DNA from: Sanderia malayensis | Lineage: Eukaryota; Cnidaria; Scyphozoa; Semaeostomeae; Pelagiidae | Assembly: GCA_013076295.1 (NCBI GenBank) | Contig: RQOL01000616.1 | Coordinates: 4,120,392-4,184,391, forward strand | Direction: 5' to 3' | DNA length: 64,000 nt | In this document: piece by piece, positions 35,049 to 46,900 of the stretch | How positions within the stretch are numbered: position 1 is the first letter of the stretch | Layout: every line of letters starts with the position of its first letter | Made by a program: the position numbers and the translations under genes | Notes under the pieces: model-generated | What the model was told of the DNA's origin: nothing | The model's database searches: none | The model's input: only the letters and a program-made list of their open reading frames with translations

Positions 35049-37167
35049 ATGGCTTCAGATTATGGCATTGATGATGCCCACCACCAGCAGCACATTAATT
35101 ATGGGCTAGATTTGTCAGAAGAACCACAAATTCACCACGACCTCCCTGTCAAATGCCCAGACGAAGAAGCTACTGCAATCTATGACCATGGAACGGCAGC
35201 AGTTCATTTCAAAAAAAGTGCAAATTCAGAGAAAACAGCTCTTTTGAAAGACAGTGGAGTATCAGTATCCATTTTTGTAAATGAGAAATTACAAAAAATT
35301 TATACATGTATAACAGTAGCAGATTGCTTGCACAGGATTGTCTACACAACCTTAGTTGCAAACTTCATTTTGTATGCTTCAAAATATTTTGACAGCACTC
35401 CAAAAAATGTCCTTATTCTTGCATATGCATTCATCAGTGTGTGTGCAATATTTACTGCAGTTTCTACAGTTATGATCAAATCCTGGCATAGATTACTGCA
35501 TGCTATCATGATCGCCTTTGCTTCATACATCATAGGAGTTTTAATAACTGCAGTTCTAACGTCAAGTACTGTTGTGAATAAGAAGCTGTATTTATGGAAT
35601 GTATTGGCATTCTTACTCATCTGCACTGGAGAGGCAGTTACACGGACAAGTATCCCACTATTCTGGATGATGCAAGATTCGTCTAATAACATGGAGCAGC
35701 ATGCTTCTTTTACGTATAAGCTTTATTGGATAACCACGATGCTCGCACTTATTTTAATTGCGATTATCACAGCTGCTCAGCAGTTTAAGAATTTTGCTAT
35801 TGCATCGTTTGTCAGCATTTTTTGTTTATTTATTGCGGGCTCAATTTTTATGAGCCAGTGGAAAGGCTATAAGAAGTGTCGTGCCAGGCATGTTAGTTCA
35901 ACAAAGATTTTATATAACATTTTCCGAGAAGCTAAAATGGTAAAAGATGCAGCTTTGCTTTGTCATGACAGGCAAGTTTATTATAAAGTTTTTGCTTGTG
36001 ATATTTCTTGGTTATGTATTGCATCAGTAATATATGAAAATTAACATTTGCAATATCTTTTTTTTTTAGATCAGAGAGCCCCATGGAGGATGATTCAGCA
36101 AAGGAGCAACCATCAAGATTTTTAGAGTATGCAATGATAAAGTATGGAGGCACTTGTCTTGAGTCAGATGTGAAAGAAGCCATCTCACTGATAGACTTTA
36201 GTATTTTGATGGCCTGTTTGATACCATATTGGATTGTTTATGCCCAGGTATTTTATTTGCCTCATATTCAATATGATCTTAGTTACACACATACTTTCCT
36301 AACTGACAAATTGTCTTTGTTTGCAGTGTTGGACAACATACTATTACCAAGGTCTACATTTCGACACACGTGTTGGTGAATTGCATGTACCAGTAGCATG
36401 GATTGGCTTAAGCAGCACACTTATTGTTGTCATTTTGGCTCCGATTCTAGACAGAACTTTATACCCTGCTTTGCTAAAGAAAGACATACATGTTCCTTTG
36501 GTGTGGAGAATTGCCTTTGGAATGCTCATGGCACTTATATCAGTTGTGCTAGGTAAGATTAAAAAGTATGAATAGAAAAATTGTAGTTTTTATTGCTTTT
36601 TGTTACAAACACCTTGCAAATGTGTTGTTGTTAGAATTTTAATCTGTTTCATTTGTAGCTGGTTGTATAGAAGTCTCTGGCATATCAGCATTTCATTTGA
36701 ATCAAACTTTTGTACAAGAAGTTGGGCGCTTAAACTTTGAAGCAGTTCACACCAGTATATTTTGTCAAATTCCACAATATCTTCTGTTGGGACTGAGTGA
36801 TGTGTTCACAAGCCTTACTGGTAACTAAATACAAATTTATTTTTTAAATTTATTTTGGAATTGAGTTATAGTGGTTTGTTAAAATAATTTTTATTCTTTT
36901 CTCGTAGCTTTGAATATTGCAAATAAGTTATGCAAAGGAACTTTTCAAAGACTTGCAGTTGGCTTTTATTATTCAACCTTTGCAGCAGGACATTTACTTG
37001 CTTTGGTTATTGTCAGTTTTGAATGGGTTCCCAAAGAGTCATCGTATTTTTCAAGCAACTCATTTCAGAATTTTTTCTTTTCACTCGCTGTACTTATATT
37101 TCTAGATTTAATTTTATTTATAACTGTAGTTTACAGAGTTATAGATATTTCATTAGGAAGAAAATAA
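35049..37167 (+). CDS. SLC15/POT-type peptide-histidine transporter-like protein
   Basis: Five exons: 35049-35971, 36070-36247, 36327-36552, 36659-36820, 36908-37167 (582 aa). About twelve hydrophobic segments are present. The C-terminal half carries POT signatures: LPIF-like LIPYWIVYAQ, YYQGLHFDTRVG, and IFCQIPQYLLLGLSDVFTSL. Length and N-terminal pattern resemble SLC15A4 (PHT1), a lysosomal proton-coupled histidine and oligopeptide transporter. The TM1 ExxER proton-coupling motif of the family is DCLHR here, and the central GTGGIK-type and FY/IN-type motifs are also poorly preserved, so substrate coupling may be altered. The first intron uses a GC-AG boundary (AG|GCAAGT at 35970-35977), which is the only way found to keep the frame. 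The N-terminal 75 residues are His/Glu-rich and cytosolic. A second ATG at 35044 is out of frame. Confidence 0.78.
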
Positions 37168-37228
37168 TGAAGCAACCTTCCTGCAAAAATTATTTATGTA
37201 CTAATATTATACAATATAAGACAATATT

Positions 37229-37303
37229 TTTTGTTCAATTTTTTGCATCAAACTCTGACTCCACTCCATATCGCTGGACTGCTTCACTTCAAAGTTTGTG
37301 TGA
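37229..37303 (+). repeat. Unoccupied inverted duplicate of the MITE target region
   Basis: TTTTTTGCATCAAACTCTGA, CCACTCCATATC and CACTTCAAAGTTTGTGTGA occur here in the same order as on the minus strand around 34250-33950, but without the 204-bp MITE. A few substitutions and a 2-bp length difference mark it as a diverged duplicate. Confidence 0.75.
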
Positions 37304-37480
37304 AAGGCAGTGCATAAGGGCTACTGGAGGGAGGCCTATTCAGCCTTACACTTTTACATTAAAAGCAGGTAAAGACTTCAAAATCGATGCACATTTCAAT
37401 ACATATTCTGACTTAACAAATCCACTTTTGAATTTCACTGGTTAATTTCGTGCTTTTTTCGAATCTTTGTCTTCAATTAC

Positions 37481-37728
37481 CTTCATCGGGACGAATATTC
37501 ACCCAGCTCTCAAACACGACGAAGGCGATTGATTGATCGACCAACTGGTTTCCGTTGGTTTTTCCAAGTGGTGCAAACTGCAAAGGAATTTGTTTAATTT
37601 TAAAGTCTTCTGGCATTTGATTGATTGAATTATCAAAGCAAGTGAAATTAGATAAGGCAGGAATAAAGCCAAGAAGACAAATTTCAAATTTTAGAATGTG
37701 GTCCTGAATGTACTGCTGTATTCCAATG
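37481..37728 (-). CDS. Orphan internal-exon-like ORF, unrecognised
   Basis: Minus-strand open frame of about 82 codons bounded by an acceptor-like TTTCACCAG (ending at 37729) and a donor-like GAAG|GTAATT (at 37481-37480). The peptide, containing KFEICLLGFIPALSNFTC, has protein-like composition with cysteines and a glycosylation-type NFT site. No neighbouring exon or family was recognised. It may be a gene fragment, an exon of an unresolved minus-strand gene or chance. Confidence 0.3.
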
Positions 37729-37944
37729 CTGGTGAAAGTCACAATCCACCACATGCTTACATCCAGCACGGTAATAATAGAAGTATAAGTCGTGTAAATA
37801 TTGTGAATTAACATTATACACATAGAATTCAGTGTAAATATGACATTTGTAGCTTTATACAGTTATGTTTAAAGTTTAAACATCTTGAAATATCTCCTGA
37901 ATTTAACCTTTATCTCATTCAGAAGATTGTCACGTGTCACTACG

Positions 37945-40900
37945 ATGGCGAACAAGAACCCGAAATTCACCATCCCCAAGAAAGCAACAAGTGCCGAGCT
38001 TCTGAAGGAGGCAGATCCTGATTCCAGAGAGTTCAAAGATCTAACACTGAGCATAAAGAACTCATTATGGAATGCTAACTGTGGCTTACAAGTAAACAAA
38101 ATTGAGCTTGTCAGTAATCCTACTCTAAACAGTGAGGTAAATATACTGTACCCCCTTCTTCTTTTTCTTTATATTTCAATAACTATGTTTATACCTTTAT
38201 TTTCTGTGACAGAGATTTTTGTAATGCACAGCTTGTTGTACTTCTAGTATGCTGAAAAGAAGCAGTTGATGCAGAAAAATGGTGAGCGATCAAGTAAGCA
38301 GCATACAGATATGTACGGATACAAGTTTGTAGAGAATTATAATCAGGTAAGCACATTTTACCATTTTGATGGTTTTATTATTGATGAGCATCTCAAATAT
38401 ATGCCGTAAAAGTTGTATTAAGCCCCCCTCTCTATTAACCCTTATTTTTAAAATTGTGAATTATGATGAAATTGTGGTTGATTACAGCCCGGTATGGAAA
38501 GTATGGCAGTTTTTGCCGAGATCTCGGGTGTGCAGCCTAAAATCCCAAGTGTGCAAGTGTGCAATGCAACAAATATGTACTCCAAGTGTGCAATATGAAC
38601 TTTATATACTCATATCCTAGGTTGCCAAGTTTTTATTTGTTCGCAGTAACCCGCAAATTTAGGATGGAAACTTGCACTTGAAAGCGAGGATATCGCTTTC
38701 AAGTGCAAGTAGGAAGACTCGCTTGAAAGTAGGCCCACTCCACTTGCAAGTGTAAAAAAATTTTCACGCTTCGCGCGATGGTGCAGATTTCCCTTCCCCT
38801 CATGGCAAATTACTGAAACACTGGTCTCAGGAGGTGTCAAGTTACCAAGACCACGCCCTTATGTTTCGGACACACCCAATTTATCAAGTGTGCAATGACA
38901 ATTTACAAAAAAAATCTCGGGTGTGAATCTGCCATACTTTCCATACTGGATTACAGCTAAAAACTCATAAAAGTTATTTTGCAGCTATTTTATATGAAAA
39001 TTTTTCAACATGAATTAAAACCCTCTTTTATTACAATGATCTGATATAATTGCTACATGTAGGCAAAGTCAATCTGCAAAAATGGTTTAACAACAAATTC
39101 AGCACCGATGCAAGCAATTAACTGTATTGGCGACCCTAAGTTTGGTATGTACCTTTCATAGTCTCTGCATATATGTATTGCATTTTTGCATATCATGACC
39201 ACGCTTATGGATGATCTATTTTTGATAACAAATATTCTGTTCTTTGTATAAAATGTGTTTTTGCTGTTATGTCTTAGGAGTTTACCTTTCACGATGTCCC
39301 GATATTCTTACGAAAATCCCTCTAAGAACCAATACCAGATACATGATGGTTGTCTTCAGTATTATAAAGGTAGGAAATGTTTCTAGAACTTGCTGTATTT
39401 CTGTGTCAAACAAATTTCATTGTGTACATGCTATTTATCAAAGGAATTTTACTCAGCATATCATTTTAATCCACAGGGAAGGATTAAAGTGATGGAGGAG
39501 CAACACGCTGTGGACAAGGCCCCCATTGAGCCAACGCCAAATTACAATGGGCATTTTTCCAAAGACTTTCATAAAACTTCCAACGCAGCAAACTTTATTC
39601 CATGTTCCAAGCTTTTTGATTCATGCCAGGTGAGTTTAAGCAAGTTGAATGCACCAGCTATAGCTCTGTGAATTGATTTATTATATCTGCGTGTTGGGCC
39701 CATTCGTGAATTCTATTCATTGCTTTGTAGATGTTCTTTTATGAGTTCAATTTGATGCTGGAGAATATTTATGTTACCAGACCAAGACAATGCTTGCCTC
39801 ATGCTGTAGTGCATTTTGTTATCATGCCACCCACAACTATTGCACCACCAATCATAAAATTACCAATGAAGGTCAGTGCAAAATTAAAACAGGTTTGCTA
39901 TGATGAATTTATTGCATTTCTCGTGATACCACTCATGTTGCCCAAGATTCATTATTTTATTTCATGTGTGTCTTGAATATTTATCTTGCATGTCCGTTTT
40001 TTGAAGGTTGCACCACCTAAACCCGCTGAAGTCGAAGCTGTATCCAAACCTGATTTGGGTGAGTTCTTGATGTGCTCATTGCTAATAGAATTTTTTACAT
40101 TTTTACCCTTCAAGCAAAAAGCCTCCCCTCCTCTACAACGCACGGGGTTAGGCTCATAAGATTTCAAACTGTGCCTTGAAACCTACTTTCTTTACAGTGT
40201 TGTCTTTTGCAGTTTCCAGTAATAGATTTTCCATGGCAATAGAAAACGCAATTGTGCTTTGGAGAGGTCAATTGTTGAATAAAGCAGTGTTTATAGCGGA
40301 TTGCAAGGTTTTATGTTATTCAAAAGTTACCAGGAATTTACCGCTACTGAGGTTAGTTAATGATGTACACATTTTTACATGTATTTCTGTATACCACGTT
40401 TCCTTGATTAATTGCCTCCTTGAAAATGTTGCAATGAATGACCACCGGTTTAGCGCGGAATTGATTGTAAACACAAGTGCTTGTAAGAAATAATACACTT
40501 TTAATGTAAAGTAATATGTTTCGTAAATAATTCTCAACCTCTTTTTAGTGAAATGCTAACTTTCAGAATGAGGTTGAAGACTTCCCAGTTGCGCAAAAAC
40601 TTGCCATCAACGCTATTCAGAAAAGTGCCCATGAAGTCAAAAGAGCCAAAAGGTTTGTTGCGCAGCGAGTTACGTCGCAAAAGCTGTATTTCCGCTCTGC
40701 ATTGCTTTTCACAGTGTTGATGTTACATTTTGAAATTTTCAGTGATTATGAATAGGAAAGAATATCTTCATTGTGAAATTTACCCAATAAAAACAAGCTC
40801 ATCATTTTCAAAGTTGAAAGAATTACTTGTCACAAGAGATGAGGTAGGTTTTTCATACTATCCTTGAAGCCTCAAGCATGCTATTCATTTTTAATGACAT

Positions 40901-43900
40901 TTTCTCCAACCCCTTTTTCGTTTACCTTTTTTCGTCTTGTTATGATATACTTGTTATTGGTTTCAGGCTTTGCGAGTAAAACTTCACCAAGACTATGACT
41001 TGTTTATTTTACCGACTTGTCAACTCACTCGACAGCTAGGTATATTTTTTAAAATGCAAAATTATTTCTTCACCCTAAAATGGATATGCGAATGGCTTTT
41101 AACTGTTGCATTTTGTAATATAGTTTGCAATACGGTATTGCTAACTATGTGCTTGAATGTTTAAAAGTCCAGTGTAGGTTTAAAAGTACGTTCAGCTTAT
41201 GTGAAAAATGCTTTTCCCATTTCAGGCATCACAGACGAAAACTATCCAGAGGTTTTGCATTTGTTGTTTACGTGTAAAGTTGCAGGTAATAAGCTTCAAG
41301 CCCTCTTATGAACTTTTGTATGAACTGCTTATGAAGTTTAAATATGTTAAAAGATGCGCTACCCCTACCATTCAATTTTCGAGGTCTAAATATTTTATTT
41401 TTTTTGTAGATAATTCTTTTGTTAAATCAATCAAGGGTTTTTTCACTGAAAATGTCAGTAGAGTTTGCCAATCAAGGATGTTGGAAGTGGAGAAACTCAA
41501 ATCGTTCACTCCGTTTGAGCATCCACCTCCTATTGCAGACATTGACAAAGAATCGTTATCTCCATTTCAATGCGATGAACATTTTGACCAAAATACATTT
41601 CCAATTTACTTTACGGATCACCAAAAACATGCCATCAGTATTGGTATAAACAGGATGCGAAAGGCAGCCAGAGAGGATATGATAATGTCTTCCCAGCAGT
41701 ACGGTAGCCTGAATAAGCTAGCTGGATTCAACAACTCATCCACAACGTCACACTATGAATATTCATCTTCCAAGCATCAAGCATCCAACACGCAACATTC
41801 GAAGGTGCAAAAAGTATACGACCCACGCTTAACTCAAAGATCTCGCATGCATCCTACTGCGCATCCTACTGCGCTGCCGCCTGCCAAGAATAATCCACCA
41901 ACCGTTGCACACGCAGGTCAAGAACCACAACAAGCTACTGTGCAAAAGGCAGGTTTGGCAACGAATACCGGAGAAAGAAGATCCTCAGATCATCGTGCTC
42001 CTCTCTTGCATGCAAAGTCGTGGACCCAAAATTACGAGCCACCGCCAGCTAATGATTATACGAAAGCTTCAAAGTCTTCGGTGCTTGATAACCAGGATCA
42101 TAGGCCGCAGAAATCGAATGAACGTGAAGCCAATGCTAAGCGGGATTCACATTTGAATAAAAGTGTTCAGAATCTAGTGCATGAAAAGCAAGCTCTCTTG
42201 GATAAGTTGAATGCAAATTTAACCAAAGTTAATGCGCAGGAAAGCAAAATTGCCGAGTTACGTGCGGCAGCTAAGCAGATACCGACCAATGCGAGTAACG
42301 TGGACACGGCTAGAGTATCTCAGTTGAATGCTGCATCAACTTTTGTACCCCAATGGACATTACCGACTAAAGCAAAGCCACAACAAAGTGACATTATTAA
42401 CTCCAAATTCATCACTAATGCACCTGAAGTGCCACAAAGTCGTGCGCAGGAAAGCAAAATTGCCGAGTTAAAGCAGATACCGACCAATGCAAGTGGCGTG
42501 GACACTGCTAGAGCATCTAAGTTGAATGCTGCATCAACGTTTGTACCCCAATGGACATTACCGACTAAAACAAAGCCACAAAGTGACATTATTAACTCCA
42601 AATTCATCACTAATGCATCTAATGTTCCACAGAGTCGTGCGCAGGAAAGCAAAATAGCCGAGTTACGCGCAGCACCTAAGCAAGTACCGGCCAATGCAAG
42701 CGACGTGGACACGGCTAGAGCATCTCAGTTGAATGCTGCATCAACGTTTGTACCCCAATGGACATTACCGACTAAAACAAAGCCACAAAGTGACATTATT
42801 AACTCCAAATTCATCACTAATGCATCTAATGTTCCACAGAGTCGTGCGCAGGAAAGCAAAATAGCCGAGTTACGCGCAGCACCTAAGCAAGTACTGACCA
42901 ATGCAAGCGACGTGGACACGGCTAGAGCATCTCAGTTGAATGCTGCATCAACGTTTGTACCCCAATGGACATTATCGACTAAAACAAAGCCACAAAGTGA
43001 CATTATTAACTCAAAAGTCATCACTAGTGCACCTGAAATGCCACAGAATCGTGCGCAGGAAAGCAAAATAGCCGAGTTAAAGCAGATACCGACCAATGCA
43101 AGTGGCATAGACACAGCTAGAGCATCTCAGTTGAATGCTGCATCAACTTTTGTACCCCAATGGACATTACCGACTAAACCAAAGCCACAAAGTGACATTA
43201 TTAACTCCAAATTCATCACTAATGCATCTGAAATGCCACAGAATCGTGCGCAGGAAAGCAAAATTGCCGAGTTAAAGCAGATACCGACCAATGCAAGTAG
43301 CGAGGACACGGCTAGAGCATCTCAGTTGAATGCTGCATCAACGTTTGTACCCCAATGGAGATTTCCGACTAAAGCAAAGCCACAAAGTGACATTATTAAC
43401 TCAAAATCCATCACTAATGCATTTGATGTGCCACAGAGTCGTAAAAACGTAACTGAAACGAGCTCGGAGTTGAAAGATGGAGATCATTCATTATCAAAAC
43501 CAGAAAATTCCAATCTTGAATATTTGCATGCAAAGAAAGATGTGGCGGAACCTGCAAAGTCTTTGAGCGTAAATGTCACATCAGTCTATTCTATTGCGAC
43601 TTCATCTGATGCCTCAATGGTAGGAGAAAAACAACTGTTGGAAAGTAAGCTGGTTGTTGTTCCTTGTGCGAAAGATGCTACTGAGAGGGGAGAAAAAGAG
43701 CGTGCTGTTGACGTTGCAGAACAGTCAACGACTCTAGCAAAAGTGGTTGGAAGCAATATTGAGTCTGAAGAGCAACGCAGTGACGTGAAAAGAATCAAGA
43801 ATCGTGCTGTTGACGTTGCAGAACAGTCAACGACTCTAGCAAAAGTGGTTGGAAGCAATATTGAGTCTGAAGAGCAACGCAGTGACGTGAAAAGAATCAA

Positions 43901-46900
43901 GAATCGTGCTGTTGACGTTGCAGAACAGTCAACGACTCTAGCAAAAGTGGTTGGAAGCAATATTGAGTCTGAAGAGCAACGCAGTGACGTGAAAAGAATG
44001 AAGAATTTAAGCACTGGCTCGTCTATTGAACAAGACGAAGAGAGAAGACAAGGAAGTAAGAGAAAGAGAGACGATGTATTTGTACACGTCGCGGAGAAGA
44101 AGGCAAGTAATGGAAATGAGACAGTTGATTTCACTATGAATTGGTATGACGAAGAAGAACTAAAGAAATTCGACGTGATGGAAGCTGACGATGTCAAACC
44201 TGCAAGTAAGAAAGAACGTATACCACAATTAAATGAAACACTAATGTCTGGAATACCAGAAAAGGAATCAACTGAAGCAAAGCAGGTAGAAGAAGAAATT
44301 AATACACAGGCCAATGGTAAAGCTATTGAAGAACGTTTGCTAACACTGGGTATGTATTTTAATGCATTGGTACCAATAGCCTTGTTCTTATAAAGCTGAT
44401 TTTTGTCTCCACGGATCATTTTGGATTCTGTATGAATATTCTGTTTTTAGGAAAAGTGGCTGACGATTCAACTGGTGTACCCTCAACGAATTCTATTACA
44501 GCCTTGGAGACAGCAATATCAAACATTTCAGTTGAAAACCTTCATGCTGACAAAAGGGTAATTGAAATGGATATATCTGCTGGTAGCCAGACTAGTATAC
44601 ATGAATCATCTTTATCGGTTCTAGAAGAATCTTTTTGCGATAACAGCACCCCGATAGAAATGGAGATATCTGAAGAGAGCCAGCCTGAAATAGAAGATAT
44701 ATCGCCGCCAAGAGAAAGTCCAGATGATCTGCAACAAGATTTATCAAAAGATTGTAAGTGCATCTTTACATTGTTATTTTATATTCTTTTATGTTTGCAA
44801 TTTGTTCGCATTTCACATAAATGTTAATGCATGAATTGAATCTACATTGAAAAACTTTTGTTTTTTAAGATGTGCAAAGACGTTTTATCGATGGAAGTAC
44901 GGTTCAGCAAAATTTAGCACAAGACTTTATGCAAACTTTGATGAAATCGTCACAAAACGCTGCTAGATCTATGTCGCTGTCATTAGCCGGTACTCCTGTC
45001 CATCAAGTGGTTGATGCTAAAAGTGAAACCTTACACCCAGAGTATGTATAAACTTGCCTGAGTATACACTGATTTATAGATCCATTTGATTTGCTTGTAG
45101 ACTTGTTTTAAGCGTGTTGTGATTTCACCCGTTTTAATGATATTTTATTCTGTGAATTGTAGTGCGATTGTCGAAAAACACGACGCTAAAAGTGAGTCAT
45201 GCGGTAGTAAGAAGCCTGTTGACGAAGGCAAAACGATCGTTTCATCAAACACAACTGCACTTACATCTGAAGCCAAAACCCTCGTCACTGTAGCTGGTGT
45301 TTCAACAGCCCAACCAAGCCGTGATTTTAAACCTGGCGATAAGAAGCACGAGTTAGAAGGGCGTGGAAATGCTCAGGTGAAGGAGAATGCCCCAGCTCAA
45401 GCAGACGAGGCAACGTCATCAGCAGCAACTAAGATGGCATCCAATGAAACAGATAAGCGTATAATGCAGCAAAAATCTTCAGCAAAGTTCTTGTCGTTTG
45501 AAGATGGCAAGCCAGCATCCCAAAGTCATCCCAAGAAAGCCATTGCAAATATATCAGAAGCAAAGAACAGTGTTTATAATGGAAAGGTTCCAAAGGAAAG
45601 ACAACGAAGCTTCGATGCTCAACACGATAGAGGTAGGACACAACAAAGGGGCAGAATAAGATCCCTTTTTGACAACCAAGGTAGCAGAGAGTTTTCCCCA
45701 AATAATGTTCCTCGGTCTCGCGCATATCCCCCCAATTCTCGGGGTTTGGATGGCCTTTATGATAGAACTAGCCGGAACTATTTAGATTTCCAGGATGGCG
45801 TGCGAGGTAGTGCGTTTGCAAGTAATGATCCAGAGTGTAGAACTCAGATTGCATTGCGGCGAGAAGGTCCCAGAATCAAACCTGATTATAAAGATACTGA
45901 TAAATCATTGCAGAGGGGAAGAGCCCCCAGTAGAAGGAGGGCCAATATTAGTCGACATTTTACTGGCTATCATCGACAAGGGGAAGAGAGTCATTATGAA
46001 GATAATTCAGAGTTTTATGGTGATTCTGATTATTATTCCAATAATGATAATTGTGATCATGAACAATATTATGACTTTCTGGAAAGAGAGGTAGAGTTTG
46101 GATACGAGGATTACGACTATGAAGGAAGATATAATGATAATTATCGTGTTCCATGTTCAGAAGAAATTACCAATGAATATCATCATGATTTTGATGAATT
46201 AGAAAACTGTCAGAGAAGAGAAGAAATAAGGCATTTTCGGCAGAGTGGCAGCCTTCGACGAGGCAGCAGCTTTCTTTCCAGACAGGATCACAGTCAGACG
46301 CACCGCGAGCATGATTTCATTGATTCTGAATTCTACCATGAACATACTGGTGCAGACTACAGTGACCACCATACTGGATATGCTGCAAGTAATTATCAAA
46401 GAAGATTCGGATCTTCAGCGTCGATTTCACAAAGAGAACACCATCACAGCGTTGTGAGACCAAATTCATCTCGAAGACACCAGATTTCACCTTTACTGGA
46501 TTTCAGCAATGATTTCGATTCTGAGGAATACTTCGATCACCGTGGAATTAATGGCACGTTTGCATTTGATTCATCGGACAGTTTAGCACCGTTCGATGCC
46601 CTGTATCGGAAGAGAAAGGAAGAGATGGCTCGACAGACATTCTCTGGGCCCTCGAATCGCAGATATTCGGCAGATGAACTCTCGCCACTTGATAACAGGC
46701 CATTTTTCGGCGGTTTGTTCGACAATGGAGAATCCCAGAGATGCACCCCAGATCATGCAAGGTCAGATTCATACTACAGAATTGCAAATAGGACTGTCAA
46801 ACATTTCTTATAAGCAATGCTTCATTGTGAATTATCTCCAAACTGTGTGCTCGACCCCTTGTCGATTAGTTGAAGCAGCCAGAATGTTCAGTTAATACGC

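Larger units (their letters stand above)
37168..37944. other. Intergenic DNA between the transporter and TASOR-like genes
   Basis: Contains the inverted-duplicate repeat (37229-37303) and an unidentified minus-strand exon-like ORF (37481-37728). The promoter of the TASOR-like gene must lie at its right end. Confidence 0.5.

Noticed and set aside
43586..44419. 277-codon minus-strand ORF in the TASOR-like gene
   Set aside because: Lies antisense to a long coding exon with tandem repeats; composition mirrors the sense repeats and no domain is visible.
46762..46813. Strong-looking donor AAG|GTCAGA as the end of TASOR-like exon 16
   Set aside because: Its phase leads to an immediate stop when joined to the next exon; the weaker GTTTGT at 46713 keeps the frame. 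Transcript data could overturn this.
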